Below are positions 15,265-21,512 of a DNA stretch of 21,512 nucleotides, one piece after another. Position 1 is the stretch's first letter; each line of letters starts with the position of its first letter. The DNA is taken from positions 1 to 21,512 of the forward strand of contig DMLD01000006.1 of the NCBI GenBank assembly GCA_003453515.1, read 5' to 3'. The notes under the pieces were generated by a model, which did no database searches, was not told the origin of the DNA, and was given only the letters and a program-made list of their open reading frames with translations. Source of the stretch: Lachnospiraceae bacterium (GTDB lineage: Bacteria; Bacillota; Clostridia; Lachnospirales; Lachnospiraceae). A program made the translations under genes and the position numbers.

Positions 15265-18200
15265 ATGAAGAGTGATATGAATGGTATCAGATCAAAAATA
15301 AAAAGATCCGGGAGAAGAGCGGTCAGTGTTTTGATGGCTCTGATCTTGTTTGTGGGTGCATTTAACGGGATAGTCTTCTTTACATGGCCGGAGAGGGCAG
15401 CCTTGGCAGCGGAGGGAGATGACAGTGATACAACCAATGTTTGGCTGGAGACCGATTACAAGACAGGTGTGTCCACAAGAATAACCGAGATGATAACACT
15501 TGATTCAAAAACCATGAATCTTTATCTTAAGACCGATGGTATCGTCTACACTGATACAAGTAAGTTTAAGGTGGTTTGGAGCGTTGATAATACAGAGGAG
15601 CAAAACATAATCTCGGTCGCAGCGGGATCACAGCAGACAACAGGTATTGTCACTGCAAAAAAAGCAGGAACAGCATCTGTACAGGTTTATGTATATGAAG
15701 TCGTGATCGGAGAAACCGGACAGCAAGAAACCGGACAGCAGTTAAAGATGGCTACGATGACGGTAAAGGTCCAGTTTGGTATATCCACTGCGGATCCGAC
15801 CAAGATGAAAACAATAAATAACAATAACGCACTTGTTTTATACACCGGACAGTCCTATCAGATGGGGCTTAATGTGGGTGAAGCATCTGATGCCACATGG
15901 GGAAGTGATAATTCCGGAGTATGTGATTTCCTTTCAGCAACGCGGGGGTATCTGACAGCGACAGGCGCCGGTCACACAACCATATGGGCACAGGGACAGG
16001 ATGAAAATGAGCGTGGTATATTGAATGTATATGTAGTTCCGATGTTGTCAAAAAACGGAGTTTCCGGTACATATGCAAGTCAGTTATATCACACAATTGA
16101 GTCGGGAGGGTATCTTTATGCTGATGCCAATTTTGATGGAACCATACAGGCATTCAACGATAAGGTTTATTGGCGAATCGAGGATGTTAATGGTAATCAG
16201 CTTGCTGATACGAATACGCCTAAGGGTGAACTGATACAGGTAGCTTATCCCAATGGCGTTTATGATAACACGATGCAGATTACAGGAACAGCGGGGCAAT
16301 ACTTTATGTATTTCTATGCCGCCGGGTCGTATAGTTCGTTTCCGGCAAAGGGAGAGAGCGGTGATGGACCGTATACACCTTCCACCGTCTCTATTACAAT
16401 AAGCAGTTCGATAGAGGACAAAAATGAAATACTCGGTATTGGAGATATCTACAACCTGGTTGAGGCATTCAATTTGTCTGAAACTAACTACAAGGAATTA
16501 TTCAGTACACCGACGCTTTTTTTGGATAATGGGGAAATCAATCCGGAAGATTTCAGCGCACCAGGCACACAGTATGCTACATTGAATACAGTGGATAATA
16601 CGATCACTGCGCTTAGAGAGGGAAAGGTTGCCGTTGTCATAAAGGTTAACGACAAGGCAAAGGTGCAGACGCTGAAGGGGACTACGGACACTATACCCGA
16701 CTATTATGTATACAGGTTTACGATCACAGATAAGATAACTCTGAGTACGGAGTCACTCACCATGATGGTGGGGCAGGAGCACAGCTTTCATGTTTCGATA
16801 CAGAGTAACTACAGTGGACCGATAACATGGACAAGTTCCGATCCGAGCTCTGTCAGTATTGATGGAAGCGGTGTAAATGCTACAGCAAAAGCGTTGAAGG
16901 AAACCACAAGTGATGTACTTATTACCGCAGAGATGAGTGCCGGAAACGGAATATACAGAAGAGCGACCTGTTATGTTAAGGTTGAAAAGGCAATGACGAC
17001 CTTTACGCTCAATCCGGCTGATTTAAAACAGATCAATCTTGATGAGAGCTTTCTTTTGAAGGCAGTTATACCGAATGGTGATCAGATATCCGAAGCACCC
17101 TTAACGTGGCAGACCTCGGTGGATGGTATAGTTACCATAGAAGTTGAGCCGAATAAAAAGCAGGCGACGATAACGGGTGTCAAGGGCGGAAGGACAACGA
17201 TCCTTGTAACCAATACCTTGAATATGACGGTTCAGCGAATGACGGTCGAGGTTTTGGTACCGATCGATAATATCGAGTTTACAGAGGAGACATACAGGAT
17301 CCCGTTCTATCAGACCGGGAAGAACATGATGGATGTGATCACATATACACCCAATGATGCAACATCAACTGATCTGGAGTGGAATACCTCCAATAAATCT
17401 ATTGCAACCATAGATGATACCGGATATCTGAGATTTGTTACACCGGGGACGATCCTGCTTACGGTGCGTCCCAAGTATAATCCGAAAACCGTCATGAAAC
17501 AGGTCACAGTCATCATAACCGGCGGACCGGATAACATCACCTTTTCCAACCTGAAGGACGATCATCTGGATATTGAGGTGAGTGAGACCAAGACCGTTGA
17601 GCTCAAATTTGAACCGACAACGGCTGAGACGAGTCTCATATGGAAAACCAATCTCGCCGGTATAGTGCTTGTTGACTACGACAGTGACAAAAGACAGTTG
17701 AAGGTTGTCGGGCGTAAGGTGGGAGAAGTCACCGTATCGTGCAGGACTGAGGACAATGTGTATTATTCGTTTACAGTAACCGTCACGCAGGCTTCGACAG
17801 GGGTTTCGTTTACTCAGGATGCGATCACGCTGTATAGAGGTGACGTGCTTAGGGGGACGGCGAATCTCATGGATTATGTAAAGATGATACCCGAGACATC
17901 CACGGATACTCTTACCTTCACTTCGAGAAATGATAAGGTAGCGTCTGTAAATGCAAACACGGGTGTAGTCACGGCTGTTGCAGCGGGTACGACATATATC
18001 ATGGTCACCACGAGCTCCGGCAGATCGAACTCCATCGACGTCATTGTCATAGATCGTGTTACCGAGATACAATCCAGCTTTAGAACCGCTATTGTCTATA
18101 TCGGTGAGACCCTGACCATATCGCCGACGGTCGTTCCTGCTACTGCGACCAACAAGACTATTAAGTGGTATTGGGAGCCGTATGAGGCGGGAGGAACCGC

Positions 18201-19311
18201 TTCGGTCAATCTTGAAGAAAAAGGGACCGATGTCGATGTGACCGGTGTTTCCAAGGGTATGGTCATGCTGACCGGTGTCAGTGATGATAACAGCGCTGTT
18301 TCGGTCACATATGTTTTGAATGTAAAATATCGCAATCCGCAGTATACTACGGTGGTCACTTTGACACCCAAGACAAAATATGTTAATGTAGGGAAGACCT
18401 TTAAGGTCACGAGAAAGGTTACCGGGGCATATAAGGGTAATAAGACACTTAAGTGGAAGAGCTCCAATAAAAAGGTAGCCACAGTGACCTCTGCCGGAAA
18501 GGTCAAGGCAAAGAAGGTAGGTAAGGCTACCATCACTGCGACCGCACAGGACGGCTCCAAGGCAAAAGGTAAGATGAAGGTTGTCGTAAGACGGCTCGTT
18601 ACCAAGATAAAGATGAATAAGTCCTCGGTGAACCTCCTGGTTGGAAAAAGCACCCGACTCAGCGTGAAGGTCACGCCGAGCAACGCTACCGTAAAGGGCG
18701 TCACATGGAAGAGTGGTGACAGATCCATTGCTACCGTAGACGGCGGCAAGGTCATCGCTGTGGCTCCCGGAATGGTGAAGATAACCGCAACCTCGAAGGA
18801 CGCAAAAAAGAAAAAGACATACTGTTGGGTAACTGTGTCGGAGCCGGTACCGATCACCGGATTTGACATACCGAACGCGAGTCTGACGGTTGCCAAGGGT
18901 GATGCGGTCCAGTCGGGTATAGTTCCGAATCCGTCAAATGCCACAGATTCGATCAAATTCTGGTCGGACAACAAGGCAGTGGCAACTGTTTCCTCGAGAG
19001 GAAAGATCAAAACACACAGGGTCGGCAAGGCTACCATATATGCCAGAGCTGCCAACGGTGTTGAGGGTCATGTGGATGTGACGGTGGTAGATCTGAACAG
19101 AAAAGCCGTTACGCTCAGACAGTATGATTCGGAGCAGCTCTCGGTAGTTATGATCAACACCGGGGTGACGTGGTACTCGAGGGATCCGAGCATAGCCTCC
19201 GTGGATGCTACCGGTCTGGTCAAGGGAAGACTGCCGGGCACGACGGTCGTGTATGCGAAGGTGAACGGAGTGACTCTGGGGTGCAGGGTCACCGTCAAGA
19301 AGATCAAATGA
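15265..19311 (+). CDS. Secreted multi-module Ig-like (Big_2) protein with lysine-rich C-terminus
   Basis: A 1348-residue exported protein. A basic N-region (KIKRSGRR, 11-18), a hydrophobic core (19-39) and an ALA/A site near 46-49 form a signal peptide. The rest is a chain of about a dozen beta-sandwich modules of 80-90 residues, recognised by the repeated pattern of a W followed by S, then V/I-ATV, G, and a VTV-type last strand; clear copies are at about 488-573, 577-664, 665-752, 755-841, 845-929, 1026-1108, 1111-1191 and 1196-1275. Residues 258-380 do not obviously fit. There is no LPXTG, SLH, choline-binding or C-terminal membrane segment, so attachment is unexplained. Residues 1031-1120 hold 26 Lys/Arg against one Asp. 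ATG 15265 with GAGG 8 nt upstream is preferred to GTG 15223, which would lengthen the N-region. Such modules usually serve adhesion or surface architecture; no enzyme domain is seen. Confidence 0.88.
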   Translation: MKSDMNGIRSKIKRSGRRAVSVLMALILFVGAFNGIVFFTWPERAALAAEGDDSDTTNVWLETDYKTGVSTRITEMITLDSKTMNLYLKTDGIVYTDTSKFKVVWSVDNTEEQNIISVAAGSQQTTGIVTAKKAGTASVQVYVYEVVIGETGQQETGQQLKMATMTVKVQFGISTADPTKMKTINNNNALVLYTGQSYQMGLNVGEASDATWGSDNSGVCDFLSATRGYLTATGAGHTTIWAQGQDENERGILNVYVVPMLSKNGVSGTYASQLYHTIESGGYLYADANFDGTIQAFNDKVYWRIEDVNGNQLADTNTPKGELIQVAYPNGVYDNTMQITGTAGQYFMYFYAAGSYSSFPAKGESGDGPYTPSTVSITISSSIEDKNEILGIGDIYNLVEAFNLSETNYKELFSTPTLFLDNGEINPEDFSAPGTQYATLNTVDNTITALREGKVAVVIKVNDKAKVQTLKGTTDTIPDYYVYRFTITDKITLSTESLTMMVGQEHSFHVSIQSNYSGPITWTSSDPSSVSIDGSGVNATAKALKETTSDVLITAEMSAGNGIYRRATCYVKVEKAMTTFTLNPADLKQINLDESFLLKAVIPNGDQISEAPLTWQTSVDGIVTIEVEPNKKQATITGVKGGRTTILVTNTLNMTVQRMTVEVLVPIDNIEFTEETYRIPFYQTGKNMMDVITYTPNDATSTDLEWNTSNKSIATIDDTGYLRFVTPGTILLTVRPKYNPKTVMKQVTVIITGGPDNITFSNLKDDHLDIEVSETKTVELKFEPTTAETSLIWKTNLAGIVLVDYDSDKRQLKVVGRKVGEVTVSCRTEDNVYYSFTVTVTQASTGVSFTQDAITLYRGDVLRGTANLMDYVKMIPETSTDTLTFTSRNDKVASVNANTGVVTAVAAGTTYIMVTTSSGRSNSIDVIVIDRVTEIQSSFRTAIVYIGETLTISPTVVPATATNKTIKWYWEPYEAGGTASVNLEEKGTDVDVTGVSKGMVMLTGVSDDNSAVSVTYVLNVKYRNPQYTTVVTLTPKTKYVNVGKTFKVTRKVTGAYKGNKTLKWKSSNKKVATVTSAGKVKAKKVGKATITATAQDGSKAKGKMKVVVRRLVTKIKMNKSSVNLLVGKSTRLSVKVTPSNATVKGVTWKSGDRSIATVDGGKVIAVAPGMVKITATSKDAKKKKTYCWVTVSEPVPITGFDIPNASLTVAKGDAVQSGIVPNPSNATDSIKFWSDNKAVATVSSRGKIKTHRVGKATIYARAANGVEGHVDVTVVDLNRKAVTLRQYDSEQLSVVMINTGVTWYSRDPSIASVDATGLVKGRLPGTTVVYAKVNGVTLGCRVTVKKIK
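15712..15741 (+). repeat. Two-copy 15-bp tandem repeat
   Basis: GAAACCGGACAGCAA is followed at once by GAAACCGGACAGCAG, encoding ETGQQ twice (residues 150-159 of the Ig-like protein). The copies differ at one base, which suggests recent slippage in a loop between beta strands. The frame is kept. Confidence 0.85.
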
Positions 19312-19381
19312 TAATTCGGTTTTTGCAAACGGTGTACGGTGAAAGGCGTATACCGAAAGTGGGAAAGAGAAAGAGGTAAAG

Positions 19382-21049
19382 ATGCTTGTAAATCTGCATG
19401 TAAAGAATTTTGCCATCATCGATGAGACCGATGTCGATTTTGGTGAGCATTTGAACATCATGACCGGCGAGACGGGAGCCGGCAAATCGATCCTTATAGG
19501 CTCGCTTGGTATAGCTCTTGGCGGCAGGGTCTCTCCGGAGATGATAGGAAGACGCGGTGACTCTGCTACGGTTGAGGCGGTTTTTGTCGTAAAGGATGAG
19601 AAGACAAGGGAAGCCATAAGAGCTCTTGATGTGGATGTGGATGACGATGGTGAGGTCGTGATCTCGAGAAAGATCACTGCCGGTAGAAGTGTCAATAAGA
19701 TCAATGGAGAAAGTGTACCTGCCGGTCTGATCCGGCAGGTCGCTTCTTTTTGTATTGATATCCACGGACAGAATGAGCATCAGTCATTATTGAAGCCGTC
19801 AAAACAGCGTGAGCTTGTCGACCGGTTTGGCGGTGATGAGTTAAGGGATGTGCTGGATCGCGTTTCAGGGCTGTATCGCGAGTATTCTACGATAAAAAAG
19901 GAGATGGATGAGGATGATCTGACTTCCGAGGAGCTTGCCAGACAGCTGGATTATCTGTCCTATGAAAAAAGTGAGATAGAGGCGGCAAAGCTTACTCCCG
20001 AGGAGATGGAGAGTATAGACGACGAATACAGGCTTGCGGCAAATGCAGGAACAGTGGGCGATATACTGTCAGGGGTCTACTCGGAGGGTTCAAAGCCGGC
20101 AGCGGAGTACATATCAAGAGTTCTTCCCGAGCTGAAAAGGGCAGCAGAGCTTGATGGGAGATCATCCGATTTCGGCGATGAGCTCATGGAGATAGAAAGC
20201 CTGCTTGGTGACTTCAACAGAGAGCTGTCCGGCTTCATGCAGGACTACAGCTTTGATGAAGGCAGACTGAGAGAGCTGGAGCAGCGTCTTGACGTGATCC
20301 ACGGGCTTCAATCTAAGTATGGAGATACTTATGAGTCGATAATGACACATCTGAATGAGGTCGACGAAAAGCTCGTTCGTTATGAGAATTATGAAACTTA
20401 TCAGAAGAACAGACAAGAAAAGTTTGAAAGGATATCCGGGGAGCTTCGCAGGGAATCAGATAACCTGCATGGACTGAGGGTCACTGCTGCGGCAGGACTT
20501 TCGGAAAAGATAAAGGAAGCGATGTCCGATCTCAACTTTGCATATGTGGATTTTAAGATAGAAATAAGTCAAACGGAACATTTTTCTGAATATGGGAACG
20601 ACGAAACGGAATTTTTGATCGCAACTAACCCGGGAGAACCGGTAAGGGATCTGGCGAAGATAGCGAGCGGAGGAGAGCTCTCCAGGATCATGCTTGCCAT
20701 CAAGTCAGTGATCGCAGGGAGCGATGAGATAGAGACACTGATCTTTGACGAGATAGATACGGGGATCAGCGGAAGGACAGCACAGATGGTTTCGGAGAAG
20801 ATGGCGGATATCGCAAAACATCATCAGGTCATAGCCATCACGCATCTGGCACAGATCGCTGCCATGGCGGACACTCATTTTGTCATCGAAAAGGAGGTCG
20901 GAGCCGAGGCTTCCCAGACGAAGATAAGGGCGCTTGACTACGATGAGTCGATAGACGAGCTCTCCAGGATACTCGGAGGAGTGGAGATAACGGATGCCGT
21001 CAGGGAAAACGCGATCGAGATGAAACGGCTGGCAAATGAAAATAAGTAG
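19382..21049 (+). CDS. recN: DNA repair ATPase RecN
   Basis: RecN is an SMC-like ATPase that acts early at DNA double-strand breaks. The 555 residues match the family's length. The N-terminal half-domain has HVKNFAIID (6-14) and Walker A GETGAGKS (29-36). A long helical region from about 150 to 380, rich in Glu, Lys and Leu, is the coiled coil. The C-terminal half-domain carries the ABC signature ASGGELSR (428-435), Walker B LIFDE (453-457) and DTGISG (459-464), then AITHLAQIAA. ATG 19382 has GAGG 5 nt upstream. It lies 70 nt after the Ig-like gene on the same strand and no terminator is visible between them, so read-through is possible. It marks the end of the surface-polymer region and the return to housekeeping genes. 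Confidence 0.97.
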   Translation: MLVNLHVKNFAIIDETDVDFGEHLNIMTGETGAGKSILIGSLGIALGGRVSPEMIGRRGDSATVEAVFVVKDEKTREAIRALDVDVDDDGEVVISRKITAGRSVNKINGESVPAGLIRQVASFCIDIHGQNEHQSLLKPSKQRELVDRFGGDELRDVLDRVSGLYREYSTIKKEMDEDDLTSEELARQLDYLSYEKSEIEAAKLTPEEMESIDDEYRLAANAGTVGDILSGVYSEGSKPAAEYISRVLPELKRAAELDGRSSDFGDELMEIESLLGDFNRELSGFMQDYSFDEGRLRELEQRLDVIHGLQSKYGDTYESIMTHLNEVDEKLVRYENYETYQKNRQEKFERISGELRRESDNLHGLRVTAAAGLSEKIKEAMSDLNFAYVDFKIEISQTEHFSEYGNDETEFLIATNPGEPVRDLAKIASGGELSRIMLAIKSVIAGSDEIETLIFDEIDTGISGRTAQMVSEKMADIAKHHQVIAITHLAQIAAMADTHFVIEKEVGAEASQTKIRALDYDESIDELSRILGGVEITDAVRENAIEMKRLANENK

Positions 21050-21079
21050 TATTTTGGCAATATTTTTGACACAAAGTGC

Positions 21080-21108
21080 TTGCGAAAGAGTTTAAAATAG
21101 TGTATAAT
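21080..21108 (+). promoter_or_regulatory. Sigma-A type promoter of glgA
   Basis: TTGCGA (21080-21085) and TATAAT (21103-21108) are 17 bp apart in an AT-rich gap, 46 bp before the GTG start of glgA. The -10 box is a perfect consensus and the -35 matches at four of six bases. This is the only convincing promoter I see in the window. A consensus TTGACA at 21066 is 31 bp from the -10 and therefore badly placed. Confidence 0.65.
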
Positions 21109-21140
21109 AAACTTCGCGACCGGATTTACATTTGCGCAAG

Positions 21141-21146
21141 GGAGGG
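21141..21146 (+). promoter_or_regulatory. Ribosome binding site fixing the GTG start of glgA
   Basis: GGAGGG ends 8 nt before GTG 21155. The encoded protein begins at the canonical glycogen synthase N-terminus there, so GTG is the start. Confidence 0.75.
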
Positions 21147-21154
21147 CTATATAA

Positions 21155-21512
21155 GTGAAGAATATTCTTTTTGTGGCATCTGAATGCGTGCCTTTTATCA
21201 AAACAGGTGGACTTGCTGACGTAGTGGGGTCGTTGCCGCGCTACTTTGATAAAAAGAAGTATGATGTACGGGTCATCGTTCCGAAGTATACGGCTATTCA
21301 GGAGCAGTACAAAGAGCAGATGGAGTACATCGATCATTTCTACATGGATCTGGCATGGCGCAAGCAATATGTCGGGATCTTCAAGCTGGAATTAAACGGT
21401 GTTATATTCTACTTTCTTGATAATGAGTTCTATTTCAGTGGGATGCTTCCCTACGGTGAGATATATCAGGATATCGAGAAGTTCGCATTTTTCGATAAGG
21501 CAGCCCTGTCGT
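21155..21512 (+). CDS. glgA: Glycogen/starch synthase GlgA, 3' partial
   Basis: Glycogen synthase adds glucose from ADP-glucose to the non-reducing end of alpha-1,4-glucan in the cytoplasm. Only the first 119 residues are inside the window. They begin VKNILFVASECVPFIKTGGL, which contains the KTGGL motif that binds the ADP-glucose phosphates, then ADVVGSLPRYF and VRVIVPKYTAI, as in the GT5 N-terminal domain. The start is GTG with a strong binding site (GGAGGG), and the gene has its own promoter, so it is independent of recN and of the polysaccharide cluster. The rest of the gene, including the second Rossmann domain, lies beyond the window's edge. Confidence 0.95.
   Translation, partial: MKNILFVASECVPFIKTGGLADVVGSLPRYFDKKKYDVRVIVPKYTAIQEQYKEQMEYIDHFYMDLAWRKQYVGIFKLELNGVIFYFLDNEFYFSGMLPYGEIYQDIEKFAFFDKAALS

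Noticed and set aside
18096..19055. Minus-strand open frame of 319 codons opposite the Ig-like gene
   Set aside because: The composition (Thr, Val, Leu, Phe runs) is the complement of the repeated Ig modules; there is no domain and no convincing start signal.
19330..19355. Small hairpin before recN (8-bp stem with one G-T pair, 10-nt loop)
   Set aside because: No T-run follows and the stem is short, so it is neither a clear terminator nor a clear operator. A loosely spaced TTGCAA/TATACC pair there (20-bp gap) is also too weak to call a promoter.
21066..21071. Consensus TTGACA upstream of glgA as the -35 box
   Set aside because: It is 31 bp from TATAAT and about 21 bp from the next -10-like sequence; TTGCGA at 21080 has the correct 17-bp spacing.
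1..21512. CRISPR array, tRNA, rRNA, insertion sequence or phage genes
   Set aside because: No regularly spaced repeats, no cloverleaf candidates noticed and no transposase, integrase or phage structural motifs in any frame.

Overview
The window reads as chromosomal DNA of a Gram-positive anaerobe of the Clostridia, most probably Lachnospiraceae. This is inference, because no rRNA or other marker gene is present. The grounds are strong purine-rich ribosome binding sites (AAGGAG, GGAGGG), heavy use of AUA isoleucine and AGA/AGG arginine codons, TTG and GTG starts, a CDP-glycerol-type polymer enzyme, a long secreted Ig-like (Big_2) protein, and RecN and GlgA homologues of Firmicutes character. 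All thirteen genes lie on the + strand. I see no tRNA, rRNA, CRISPR array, transposase or phage gene.

Positions 1-15159 form a dense surface-polysaccharide cluster with short gaps or overlaps. In order it holds: a PglC-like phosphoglycosyl transferase that starts before the window; an ExoA-like family 2 glycosyltransferase with a membrane tail; a LicD-type phosphotransferase; a 178-bp gap holding a 107-nt near-perfect inverted repeat; a Wzy/WaaL-type polymerase or ligase; a second family 2 glycosyltransferase; a membrane-anchored CapD/WbpM-type nucleotide-sugar 4,6-dehydratase; the translational GTPase TypA/BipA; an MBOAT O-acyltransferase followed by an SGNH-type partner; a 1009-residue protein fusing a Wzx-type flippase to a CDP-glycerol glycerophosphotransferase domain; and a GtrA-family membrane protein.

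Taken together the genes describe a Wzx/Wzy-type pathway. A sugar-phosphate is loaded on undecaprenyl phosphate, the repeat unit is extended, flipped and polymerised, and the polymer is decorated with phospho-substituents (LicD, glycerophosphotransferase domain) and acyl groups (MBOAT plus SGNH).

Positions 15265-19311 encode a secreted protein of 1348 residues made of about a dozen Ig-like modules. Its C-terminal third is very lysine-rich and it has no visible cell-wall anchor. It may be an exported partner of the anionic polymer made by the upstream genes. After it come housekeeping genes: recN (19382-21049), then a recognisable promoter and the start of glgA, which runs off the end of the window.

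The most unusual points are the flippase-glycerophosphotransferase fusion, a housekeeping ribosomal GTPase translationally coupled inside a capsule-type operon, the long palindrome in front of the polymerase gene, and the basic Ig-like protein at the end of the cluster.
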